Shown here: positions 11,097 through 24,100 of the stretch, piece by piece
How the letters are laid out: each line of letters starts with the position of its first letter
Position numbering within the stretch: position 1 is the first letter of the stretch
Assembly: GCA_963681505.1 (NCBI GenBank)
Contig: OY811983.1
Span: forward strand, 1,511,501-1,575,500
Source of the DNA: Eunapius fragilis
Lineage: Eukaryota; Porifera; Demospongiae; Spongillida; Spongillidae
DNA: 64,000 nucleotides
Direction: 5' to 3'
Translations under genes and position numbers: made by a program
Notes under the pieces: generated by a model
What the model was told of the DNA's origin: nothing
The model's input: the letters and a program-made list of their open reading frames with translations, nothing else
The model's database searches: none

Positions 11097-12257
11097 ATGG
11101 AAAGTGATCTAGAGAAGCTTCTACAGGAGTATCCAGAATTATTTCGGGTAGAGGGAGGCGGAAAGGTAAGGATATTCTATGGCAAGAAAAGTCTTAAATT
11201 GACTGACACGGCACGGAAGCATTAGATCATTATGACTGCTTAAAGATTATGCAGCGTTGTCCACATTATTTGTAATGCCTAGATAAGATGTCGCCTCAGT
11301 GGGCACGAGATGCCTGCTCGACTGGAAGTGGTCAAGGCCTACGTGAGCGGCAAGAAGTTCCTCAAACTGAAGACTGCAGCGGATTTGAACTACAAAGAGC
11401 TGGAGCCGCTGATAATACCAAGTGCGAAGAGAAAGTAAGCAGCGGTGTGTAATGTGTGATTAAAAAATGCAGTGCATGCAAATGTGTACAGTATGTACAC
11501 GTTGTATGTATGTGTGAGTGTTCAGTTTTCAATCTTCTCAGGCATGAGCTATTCTGTTGCCTGACAAACCGGTTCATCGGGAAGCAGCCGGCTTACATTC
11601 AGAAGCACATGGCGGGACAAAGATACAGGAGAGCGCTGGAAAAATGTAAGCCCTAGTTCTTTTCTTCCCCAAGGGACAGGGGGAAAAGCTCGTTGCAATT
11701 AGGGTGCTTTTGTTTCAAGACAATTCAGGTGAACTGACCCTTTTCAAGGAGTGTGGGTCGAGAGCCGCCCCTCAAAAGGTAACCACGACTGTTGAGGGCG
11801 AGGCAGACATGTCAATGGAAGGGGAAGAGCCAAGCGAGGAACCCTGTAGTAAGTCTGGGGAGGAGGTGGATGGATCAAAGAAGCCTGCCGAGCATGTTTG
11901 TATGGAGGTAGAGACAGATAGGACTGGGGAAGAGGAAGAGAGCAGAGAATGTCAAGGAGTCCAACGTAAGAAACAAAAGTTGAAAAAGGCAAAGACCCAA
12001 AAGACTACTAGTAATGATGGTAGTGAAGGAGATGGTGGTGCTAAACTTACAAAGCTGAGAAAAACAAGGAAGACTGCTACAGTGGTTTCTGAAGCAGTTC
12101 AGGCAATAGAACCTGGAGATGACATGCCCAATCACAAGAGAAAGAAGATGAAGGTATTGGCTTAATCTTTTTAAAAACTATCTCTCTTAAGGCTAACGCT
12201 GCTACTTTTCAGGGCAATTCTGGTGTCAAACGGGCAAAGCGAACTGTTGTTTCTTGA
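11097..12257 (+). CDS. SURF2: SURF2-like protein
   Basis: Seen: five exons, 11097-11165, 11283-11434, 11542-11645, 11720-12153 and 12213-12257, all in phase, give 267 residues (human SURF2 256). The N-terminal half carries the family pattern: KIRCRLSGHEMPARL, YVSGKKF, HELFCCLTNRFI and GQRYRRALEK. The C-terminal half is acidic with lysine-rich stretches and ends with VKRAKRTVVS, compatible with nuclear or nucleolar location. Known: SURF2 is a conserved, poorly characterised protein of the Surfeit locus. Finding it about 4 kb from SURF4 suggests the linkage is old. VARS starts 150-250 bp downstream in the same direction; SURF2 and the unknown gene diverge from a 163 bp interval. Confidence 0.9.
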
Positions 12258-12406
12258 GTGCTGTTGTGTGTTTGTGCATTTTTGTGTTATGTGGTGTATG
12301 TGTGATTCAATTGTGCATTTTTATATATTGCGCATCGTGTACGGAGAAGTCCGGGCCCCGTCATCGTAACGTCATACACGTGTACCCCTGGAGCGGGTAA
12401 AGGGTT

Positions 12407-13592
12407 ATGATAAGAGCGCTTTGCGTTGCATTAATCAGAGCCGATCTATACGCATCTACAAAGAAAGTTAAACCCTACGTACATCCAGTTTGGCGATTGA
12501 CAGTTGCGTATATGGCGGACGACACGCAAACGAGTGCTGACCAGCCGCCAAAGACCGCCAAACAGCTGAAAAAGGAGGAAGAAAAGAAGGCGAAGCTGAC
12601 AAAGTTCCAGGCTAAGAAAGAAGCAGCAGAGAAGAAGGAAGCAACAGCAGAGGTACGTGCGACGAGGGGGGGGGGGGGGGGCAGGTAGGGAGAGCGACTG
12701 CTCAGTGCAGTGTCATGTCCTTTGTCTGCTACCAACAGAAGAAGGACTCAAAGAAGGAGAAGCAGAAGGAGAAGCAGGTCATCGAATACAACATACCAAC
12801 CCCAGCGGGACAAAAGAAAGGTGAGGGGGTCGCTCTCGTTCCCAACCCACCTCTACTTGACCACGCCCTTATTTCTCTTGTCAAGACGTCAGCATACCAC
12901 TACCTGCGCAGTACAGTCCATCGTACGTTGAGGCAGCGTGGTACCCTTGGTGGGAGGAGCAAGTTAGTATCATGTGATTATTAACGAAGCGTGCATGTAA
13001 CCACTCATCTCACCCCTTAGAAATTTTTCAAACCTGAATATGGGGTAAGATCCGAAGAGATTCGGGGAACTGTGGGGTAGTCTAAGTGCTTGGATTGCAA
13101 TTATGTATGGCTATATTTGGAGGGGGTCTAGATGCTGAAGAGGTGGACATTCTCTTGTGTCATGTGACATGGGTGGTTGCTCATGTGATAGTGTCTATTA
13201 CCATGACAACCAATGTTGCATTACTGTCTCCCTTTTCCAGCGCAAGAGCATAGAAGAGCCTAACCCAAAAGGGAAGTTTGTGATAAGCTTACCTCCCCCT
13301 AACGTCACTGGCTCCCTCCATCTTGGCCATGCCCTCACTGCATCCATACAGGATGCATTGACAAGATGGTAGGTGAAAGGTTTGCAGCTGGATAGGTGTG
13401 TGTATATATATATATATGAATGAATGAATGAATGAATGAATGAATGAATGAATGAATGATGAGTGAGTGAGTGAGTGAGTGAGTGAGTGAGTGAGTGAGT
13501 GAGTGAGTGAGTGAGTGAGTGAGTGAGTGAGTGAGTGAGTGAGTGAGTGAGTGAGTGAGTGAGTGAGTGAGTGAGTGAGTGAGTGAGTGAGT

Positions 13593-13649
<57 letters not shown>

Positions 13650-16600
13650 GGGGGGGGGGGGGGGAGGGGTGGAGAGAGAGTGAGTGAGTGAGTGAGAGTG
13701 CATGTGTGAGAGCTGAACATCTCCATCTGTGCATAGTTTGCCTCAGTTGTTTGTCCTTCTGTTCCATTTCCTGTCCTTTATACCTTTTTAGTAACCCCTC
13801 TGAGGGAGAGGACCTTGGTACTCTCTTGTGCTCAGCATGTCCTATTTGACCACCTTATGTACTTCAGATCCTTGGGAGGGGGCGGGGTTATTCCATATAT
13901 TGTCTATATGGCAAAATGACTACTGTAGGGATGGGTGACTACTGTAGGGATGGATGACTACTGTAGGGATGGGGGACTACTGTAGGGATGGGTGACTACT
14001 GTAGGGATGGGGGACTACTGTAGGGATGGGGGACTACTGTAGGGATGGGGGACTACTGTAGGGATGGATGACTACTGTAGGGATGGGTGACTACTGTAGG
14101 GATGGGTGACTACTGTAGGGCTGGGTGACTACTGTAGGGATGGGTGACTACTGTAGGGATGGGTGACTACTGTAGGGATGGGTGACTACTGTAGGGATGG
14201 GTGACTACTGTAGGGATGGGGGACTACTGTAGGGATGGGGGACTACTGTAGGGATGGGTGACTACTGTAGGGATGGGGGACTACTGTAGGGATGGGGGAC
14301 TACTGTAAGGATGGGGGACTACTGTAGGGATGGGTGACTACTGTAGGGATGGGGGACTACTGTAGGGATGGGGGACTACTGTAGGGATGGGGGACTACTG
14401 TAGGGATGGGTGACTACTGTAGGGATGGGGGACTACTGTAGGGATGGGGGACTACTGTAGGGATGGGTGACTACTGTAGGGATGAGTGACTACTGTAGGG
14501 ATGGATGACTACTGTAGGGATGAGTGACTACTGTAGGGATGGGTGACTACTGTAGGGATGGATGACTACTGTAGGGATGAGTGACTACTGTAGGGATGGG
14601 TGACTACTGTAGGGATGGGTGACTACTGTAGGGATGGATGACTACTGTAGGGATGAGTGACTACTGTAGGGATGGGTGACTACTGTAGGGATGGATGACT
14701 ACTGTAGGGATGAGTGACTACTGTAGGGATGGGGGACTACTGTAGGGATGGATGACTACTGTAGGGATGAGTGACTACTGTAGGGATGGGGGACTACTGT
14801 AGGGATGGATGACTACTGTAGGGATGGGGGACTACTGTAGGGATGGATGACTACTGTAGGGATGGATGACTACTGTAGGGATGAGTGACTACTGTAGGGA
14901 TGGGTGACTACTGTAGGGATGGGTGACTACTGTAGGGATGGATGACTACTGTAGGGATGAGTGACTACTGTAGGGATGGGTGACTACTGTAGGGATGGAT
15001 GACTACTGTAGGGATGAGTGACTACTGTAGGGATGGGGGACTACTGTAGGGATGGATGACTACTGTAGGGATGAGTGACTACTGTAGGGATGGGGGACTA
15101 CTGTAGGGATGGATGACTACTGTAGGGATGGGGGACTACTGTAGGGATGGATGACTACTGTAGGGATGGATGACTACTGTAGGGATGAGTGACTACTGTA
15201 GGGATGGGTGACTACTGTAGGGATGGGTGACTACTGTAGGGATGGATGACTACTGTAGGGATGAGTGACTACTGTAGGGATGGGTGACTACTGTAGGGAT
15301 GGATGACTACTGTAGGGATGGGGGACTACTGTAGGGATGGGTGACTACTGTAGGGCTGGAGGACTACTGTAGGGATGGGGGACTACTGTAGGGATGGGGG
15401 ACTACTGTAGGGATGGGTGACTACTGTAGGGATGGGGGACTACTGTAGGGATGGAGGACTACTGTAGGGATGGGTGACTACTGTAGGGATGGGTGACTAC
15501 TGTAGGGATGGGTGACTACTGTAGGGATGGGGGACTACTGTAGGGATGGGGGACTACTGTAGGGATGGGTGACTACTGTAGGGATGGGGGACTACTGTAG
15601 GGATGGGGGACTACTGTAAGGATGGGGGACTACTGTAGGGATGGGTGACTACTGTAGGGATGGGGGACTACTGTAGGGATGGGGGACTACTGTAGGGATG
15701 GGGGACTACTGTAGGGATGGGTGACTACTGTAGGGATGGGGGACTACTGTAGGGATGGGGGACTACTGTAGGGATGGGTGACTACTGTAGGGATGAGTGA
15801 CTACTGTAGGGATGGGTGACTACTGTAGGGATGGATGACTACTGTAGGGATGAGTGACTACTGTAGGGATGGGGGACTACTGTAGGGATGGATGACTACT
15901 GTAGGGATGGATGACTACTGTAGGGATGGATGACTACTGTAGGGATGGGGGACTACTGTAGGGATGGATGACTACTGTAGGGATGAGTGACTACTGTAGG
16001 GATGGATGACTACTGTAGGGATGGATGACTACTGTAGGGATGAGTGACTACTGTAGGGATGGGTGACTACTGTAGGGATGGGGGACTACTGTAGGGATGG
16101 GGGACTACTGTAGGGATGGGGGACTACTGTAGGGATGGGGGACTACTGTAGGGATGGGGGACTACTGTAGGGCTGGAGGACTACTGTAGGGATGGGGGAC
16201 TACTGTAGGGATGGGGGACTACTGTAGGGATGGGGGACTACTGTAGGGATGGGGGACTACTGTAGGGATGGGGGACTACTGTAGGGATGGGGGACTACTG
16301 TAGGGGTGGGTGACTACTGTAGGGATGGGTGACTACTGTAGGGATGGGTGACTACTGTAGGACTGGGTGACTACTGTAGGGATGGGTGAATACTGTAGGG
16401 ATGGGGGACTACTGTAGGGATGGGGGACTACTGTAGGGATGGGGGACTACTGTAGGGATGGATGACTACTGTAGGGATGGGGGACTACTGTAGGGATGGG
16501 GGACTACTGTAGGGATGGGTGACTACTGTAGGGATGGGGGACTACTGTAGGGATGGGGGACTACTGTAGGGATGGATGACTACTGTAGGGATGGATGACT

Positions 16601-19600
16601 ACTGTAGGGATGGATGACTACTGTAGGGATGAGTGACTACTGTAGGGATGGGTGACTACTGTAGGGATGGGGGACTACTGTAGGGATGGGGGACTACTGT
16701 AGGGATGGGGGACTACTGTAGGGATGGGGGACTACTGTAGGGATGGGTGACTACTGTAGGGGTGGGTGACTACTGTAGGGATGGGTGACTACTGTAGGGA
16801 TGGGTGACTACTGTAGGACTGGGTGACTACTGTAGGGATGGATGACTACTGTAGGGATGGATGACTACTGTAGGGATGAGTGACTACTGTAGGGATGGGT
16901 GACTACTGTAGGGATGGGGGACTACTGTAGGGATGGGGGACTACTGTAGGGATGAGTGACTACTGTAGGGATGGGTGACTACTGTAGGGATGGGGGACTA
17001 CTGTAGGGATGGGGGACTACTGTAGGGATGGATGACTACTGTAGGGGTGGGTGACTACTGTAGGGATGAGTGACTACTGTAGGGATGGGTGACTACTGTA
17101 GGACTGGGTGACTACTGTAGGGATGGGTGAATACTGTAGGGATGGGTGACTACTGTAGGACTGGGTGACTACTGTAGGGATGGGTGAATACTGTAGGGAT
17201 GGGGGACTACTGTAGGGATGGGGGACTACTGTAGGGATGGGGGACTACTGTAGGGATGGATGACTACTGTAGGGATGGGGGACTACTGTAGGGATGGGGG
17301 ACTACTGTAGGGATGGGGGACTACTGTAGGGATGGGTGACTACTGTAGGGATGGGGGACTACTGTAGGGATGGATGACTACTGTAGGGATGGGGGACTAC
17401 TGTAGGGATGGGGGACTACTGTAGGGATGGGGGACTACACTACTGTAGGGATGGGTGACTATTGTGCTGGGTGAATGACTACTATAGGGATGGTTTTTCA
17501 TTTTGATATCATTAATAAAGGAAGTGTTTTGTCCCTCTATGGTAAGTACACAAAGGATGTGGTCAGCCCTACCCCTCCGCTAATGCCCCTACCCCTCCCC
17601 CTTCCCCCTTAATGCCCCTACCCCTCCTCTAATGCCCCCACCCTCCTCTAATGCCCCTACCCCTCCTCTAATGCCCCTACCCCTCCTCTAATGCCCCTAC
17701 CCCTCCTCTAATGCCCCTTCCCCCTTAATGCCCCTACCCCTCCTCTAATGCCCCTACCCCTCCTCTCATGCCCCTACCCTGCCCTCCCACATGTGATGTT
17801 TATAGGAGTAGTGTGCATGTGATGGTTTTTATTTTTGTTACATAATTCCTTTAAAAATAGAGTGGTGTGCCTTTACCAGATTGGTGAACTTGCATTTAAG
17901 TACATTCTTCCCTCCTCCCCTCCCCTTTCTTCCCTCCTCCCCTCCCCTTTCTTACCCTCCTTCCCTTTCTTCCTTCTCCACTTCCCTTTCTTTCCCTCCT
18001 CCCCTTCCCTTTCTTCCCCCTCCCCTTCTCTTTCTTCCCTCCTCCCCTTCCTTTTCTTTCCCTCCTCCCCTTCCTTTCTTTCCCTCCTCCCCTTCCTTTT
18101 CTTTCCCTCCTCCCCTTCCTTTTCTTTCCCTCCTCCCCTTCCTCTTAGGCATCGGATGAAGGGGAAGACAGTCCTGTGGAACCCAGGGTGTGACCACGCG
18201 GGCATAGCAACCCAGGTGGTGGTGGAGAAGAAGCTGATGAGGGAAAGAGGGGTGTCCCGACACGACATTGGGAGAGAGCAGTTTGTGAAGGAAGTCTGGA
18301 AGTGGAAGGAACAGTGAGTGATGTCATGGTGATGTCACCTTTGAGGGGGTTGGGGCAATGCATGGATGTGGTGTGATCCATTGGACTTCTACCCAGGAAA
18401 GGTGACACAATATATCACCAGCTGAGGAAGGTGGGGTGTTCTGTGGACTGGGAAAGAGCTTGTTTCACCATGGACGAGGTGAGCACACCTCCAAAGAGGG
18501 GGGGGGGGGGGGGGGGTGGGGAGAGGGGCACATGGCCCTCCTCCAACCCCTGATTTTTCTTTTCTTTGAAAATGGAGGGGACCTTATGCTAACATGTTAA
18601 CTGTAGGGATTTTATTTGCCATCTTAGTCTATAGGAAGAATAAGGTGGTGGGCGTCCTTTGGAATTTGCCTTTTAATTTAGTTAGCTTTTCGTCATGTAT
18701 GTCTTCCCATCATGAGATCACATGAGGTCACATGACATATATCATCTATATTATATGGTCACCCTGTGTCATTAAAAAACTTACTTATCATTTGATAGCA
18801 CTGTCATTAGTATCTCTTGTCACCTGATATCATTTTACACCATCTCTGTATCCATCCCCGGTGGTACAGAAACTATCGAAGGCTGTGAAGGAGTGCTTTG
18901 TGCGTCTCCACAGTGAGGGTACCATATACCGTAGCACGAGGCTGGTCAACTGGTCCTGCCAGCTCAAGTCAGCCATATCTGACATCGAGGTGCGTTGGGT
19001 TTGGGACGTTGTGGGTGTGCTTGTTGAGAGAGAGAGAGAGAGAGATGTGGGTGTGGCCTTGAAATGATCGCCACAGGTGGATAAGGAAGAGCTGCCGGGA
19101 CGTAAGCTCCTCAAGGTACCAGGGTACAAGGAGATGGTTGAGTTTGGGGTGCTCGTGTCCTTTGCTTACCCTGTGGAGGGAACAGGTAAGGGAGGGAATG
19201 TTAGCCTCTCTTGTTGTTTTGGAACTTCTCCTTCGTTACAGATCAAGAGATTGTCGTAGCAACCACTCGTGTTGAGACGATGTTGGGTGATACGGCGATT
19301 GCGGTCCATCCTTCTGATGAGAGATATAAGGTGACATGGTGTGGTATGTAAGGGGTTATGTGAGGTATTCAAGGGGCTGTGTGTGGTCTTCATGGGGTTA
19401 TGTGTGGTGTGCATGGAGTGTGCATGGAGTTATGTGCAGTATTCAAAGGGTTATGTGTGGTATTCAAGGGGTTATGTGTTTTTAAAACTTTCCTTTGTGA
19501 AACTCTCCACCTTCTAATTCACCACTCTCTCTCCTTCCTTTCCCTCCCCTCTCTCCCCTCTCTCACCTTTAAATGTCCTCTTGTGTGGTCCCCTAGCACC

Positions 19601-19839
19601 TTGTAGGGAAGTACTGTCGCCACCCCTTCTGTGACCGCAAGCTTCCCATCATAGCTGACGACTTTGTGGACATTAACTTTGGAACAGGAGCGGTGAAGGT
19701 CACTCCTGCCCACGACCACAATGACTATGAGGTCGGGAAGAGGCATGCACTGCCATTTGTGGAGATGATGGATGACACTGGGTGTATTACAGATGTCTGT
19801 ACACAGTTCAAGGTGAACCATTTGGAGTGTCATTGTGTA

Positions 19840-19922
<83 letters not shown>

Positions 19923-20571
19923 ATATATGTAGCTGCTTAATGTGCTTACAGTCTGGGAGGTCATGGGGTCACAGCCATGCTTAGGGGCTGGGAGGTTATG
20001 TGGTCATAGCCTTGCTAACAGGCCGGTGTTGTTTCTTGGGCCTAGGGTATGCCAAGGTTTGAAGCCAGAAAGGTAGTTCTGGCTGCTTTGAAAGAGAAAG
20101 GGTTGTTCCGTGACATTAAAGAGAACCCTATGGTCGTGCCAATATGCAGGTGAGTGTGTGTATGTATGTGTGTGTGTGTGTGCATGTATGTGCATTGTGA
20201 GAGAGATGTGTATGAGAATTGTTTCATGCTGCTATGATGTTATCCCCCCAGTCGCTCTAAGGATGTGGTTGAACCACTTCTCAAACCACAGTGGTATGTA
20301 AAGTGTGATGAAATGGCCGCCAAGGCTGTTGAGGTGAGATGGAAGGAGGAGGAGGAGGTTGGGTGGGTATGACCTCACCTTGTCCCCAGGCTGTTCGTAG
20401 CGGACAGCTCCGCATTGTTCCTGCCATTCATGATCGCATCTGGTACTCCTGGCTGGAGAACTGCCGTGATTGGTGCATATCTAGGCAACTTTGGTGGGGT
20501 CACCGCATCCCAGCGTACTTCATCTCCTTCACTGACCCAAGCCTTCCTGTTGGAAATGTAAGGAGTCTTAG

Positions 20572-20607
<36 letters not shown>

Positions 20608-21090
20608 TGCATGTGTGTGTGTGTGTGTGTGCATTGTGTGTATGGTTGTTTCATTGCCTCTGCTATGCGTACAGCCAGACAATGGAGACTACTGGGTTAG
20701 GTAAGTCACTCCCTCCTCCCCACCCCTATCCGTGATAAATGCTCTCTGCGGCAGTGGACGGTCTGAGGAAGAGGCGTTGGAGGTGGCAGCTAGGAAGTTC
20801 AATGTACCCAAGGAAAAGATTGTCCTAAAGCAAGGTGGGTGTGGTTTATGGGGGGAGGTACCTCAATGACTGTAGCTCCTCCTCCTGGCAGACGAGGACG
20901 TCCTGGACACCTGGTTCTCATCTGCTCTCTTCCCATTCTCCATATTTGGATGGCCTGATCAGGTATCCCCTCCCTCCTCCCCATGGTACCCCTGTGGTGC
21001 CACACCCCCTAGCAACACGGTCAATCATGCCTATGTTATTAATGCCAACACACCATCACTATACACCATCACATATACTCATCACTGGTC

Positions 21091-21139
<49 letters not shown>

Positions 21140-24100
21140 CACCGATCTGAAAGCCTTCTATCCTAACCAACTTCTGGAAACTGGTCACGACATCCTGTTC
21201 TTCTGGGTGGCTCGGATGGTCTTCATGGGACAGAAGCTCCTTGGTCAGCTGCCCTTCCCGGAGGTGTACCTCCATGCCATGGTGAGGGATGCCCATGGAC
21301 GCAAGATGAGCAAGTCCCTGGGGAACGTGATAGACCCCCTGGATGTTCTCCATGGCATCACATTGGAGGTATGTGGGTCTGGGGATGAGGCTGGACTGGG
21401 GATGATGTGTATGCAGATGTACATGCAGGGTGGTCTGGGGATGAGGCATGTAAGAGTGGGCTGGGATGATGTATGTCTGTGCAGGGAGTGGACTGGGGAT
21501 GAGGCATGTACTCATGGTATCCGTACAGGGGGTGGACTGGGGATGAGGCATGTACTCATTATGGTATCTCACGCAGGGATTACATCAACGATTGGAGGAA
21601 GGGAACCTGGACCCAAAGGAGATAGAAATTGCCAAGGCTGGACAGGTGTGTGGGGAGAGGAGAGGAGGGGGAATGGAGGTGGGGAGAGGAGAGGAGGGGG
21701 AATGGAGGTGAGGAGAGGAGGGGGAATGGAGGTGGGGAGAGGAGAGGAGAGGAGGGGGAATGGAGGTGGGGAGAGGAGAGGAGAGGAGGGGGAATGGAGG
21801 TGGGGAGAGGAGAGGAGAGGAGGGGGAATGGAGGTGGGGAGAGGAGAGGAGGGGGAATGGAGGTGGGGAGAGGAGAGGAGGGGGAATGGAGGTGGGGAGA
21901 GGAGAGGAGGGGGAATGGAGGTGGGGAGAGGAGAGGAGGGGGAATGGAGGTGGGGAGAGGAGAGGAGGGGGAATGGAGGTGGGGAGAGGAGAGGAGGGGG
22001 AATGGAGGTTTCAAGGCTTTGTTTGAGTTTCAATTACATGTTCTGTTGTCCAATCAGAGAGCTGATAACCCAGATGGAATACCAGAATGCGGTGCTGATG
22101 CTATGAGATTTGCACTGTGTGCTTACACAGCTCAAGGTGGGGTGGGGTGTGCATGTGATGGGGTGGGGTGTGCATGTGATGGGGTGGGGTGTGCATGTGA
22201 TGGGGTGGGGTGTGCATGTGATGGGGTGGGGTGTGCATGTGATGGGGTGGGGTGTGCATGTGATGGGGTGGGGTGTGCATGTGATGTGGTGGGGTGTGCA
22301 TGTGAGGAAGCTAACAGATCATGGAGTGACATGATCTTACTTGTGCCTTGTCTGTGGCCTTTGATATACTTCTGTTTCCCACTCACACACCATACACATC
22401 ACCCACACGTCACACACACTACACATTACACACGTCACACACATTACACATATCACACTTACCACTACTCTCACAGGACGAGATATTAACCTCGACGTAA
22501 AGCGTGTTGTTGGGTACCGCTACTTCTGCAATAAGATTTGGAATGCCTTCAAGTTCTCGCAACCATTCCTTGAAGGGTACACACCCAGACCTCAAGAAGG
22601 AGTATGTGATAAAGGGGCACATCAAGGGGGTGGGAAGGGTACATGGAGAGGGTGGGAAGGCTACATGGAGGGGGTGGGAAGGCTACATGGAGGGGGTGGG
22701 AAGGGTACATGGAGGGGGTGGGAAGGCTACATGGAGGGGGTGGGAAGGGCACATGGAGGGGGTGGGAAGGGCACATGGAGGGGGTGGGAAGGGCACATGG
22801 AGGGGGTGGGAAGGGTACATGGAGGGGGTGGGAAGGGCACATGGAGGGGGTGGGAAGGGTACATGGAGGGGGTGGGAAGGGCACATGGAGGGGGTGGGAA
22901 GGGCACATGGAGGGGGTGGGAAGGGTACATGGAGGGGGTGGGAAGGGTACATGGAGGGGGTGGGAAGGGGGTATGGATGGTGTTTCTGAATGGTGCAACA
23001 TTTTTGAATGGCTATAAAATGAATAGTTAGCTACTTGGTTTTTTGGTTTAAAATAATAATCGTTGAAAACAAATTCAAAGGTGAAGCATTTGATTTCATG
23101 GGAAAGGAAAACAAACACTGCCAACTTGAGATGACAATTTGGTTGTACAATGACAGGTTGAATTACATCATCGGTTTATGTACCCGTAGGATGCGCATGT
23201 ATATTCTACCATCGCTGTTAACATAGTTTAAATCTTATTGAGTGTGTGTGTGATTAGTTTTTATCTCCCCCCCCCCCCCCCCCCCCCCCCCCAGCTCACT
23301 GGCAAGGAGGCTACTATGGACAGATGGATTCTAAGCAGATTATCAGTCCTTGTTGATGATGCCAACAAGGGCTTTGCCGAGTATGATTTCCCAGCTGTGA
23401 CCACAGCCATACATAACTTCTGGTTATACGAATTGTGTGATGTCTATATTGTAAGTGATGACCTTTCGAACTATGACATCATCCATTATGTGTTCCTTTG
23501 TCCGCTGCCTCACTTCCTTTCTCTTCTTCCTCCCTTTCCTCAACACCCTCCCACCTCCCCACCAACTCCCCCATCAATATCCCCACCCAGGAATGCCTCA
23601 AGCCCATCATGCGTGGTACCGATGAAGAAGCCAAAGATGTGTCACGAGCTGCTCTGTACACCTGTCTGGACGTGGGTCTACGGGTCCTCAGTCCTTTCAT
23701 GCCCTTCCTCACAGAGGAGCTCTTCCAGCGTCTCCCCAGAAGGTCACCAGGTGCCCCGCCCTCTATCTGCGTGACTTCGTACCCTGAGAATGTAGGTCAT
23801 CATTGCATATGTATTGTGTCGACTACAGACATACAAATGTTGGGAGCTAACGTAGCTGTTAGGTCTTAAAGTAATTATTCACACAACAAACACCACCCTC
23901 ATATACACTTATCATGAAATCATTGTGCTATCCTATATTGACCATGTGGTGGTTTTCAGGTAAAATGGGTCACATAAGATGCATTATTGCTACTTACAAC
24001 TCACTGGGATGTATTCTTTTGGTTTCAGCTTGGAATGTATGATAAAGAGTTAGATGGCAAAGTGAAACTGATGCAAGAAGTGGTAAAAACAATAAGAGCA

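Noticed and set aside
13198..13767. Minus-strand Ser/Leu/Thr/His-rich frames
   Set aside because: Translation of (GAGT)n and (GA)n microsatellites in VARS intron 5.
13917..17493. CRISPR-like regular array
   Set aside because: The 19 bp units are directly adjacent with no unique spacers, and the locus is an animal intron.
21569..23124. Several Gly/Arg- or Pro/Ser-rich frames up to 423 codons
   Set aside because: They read through VARS introns and minisatellites; the exons inside are explained by the VARS model.
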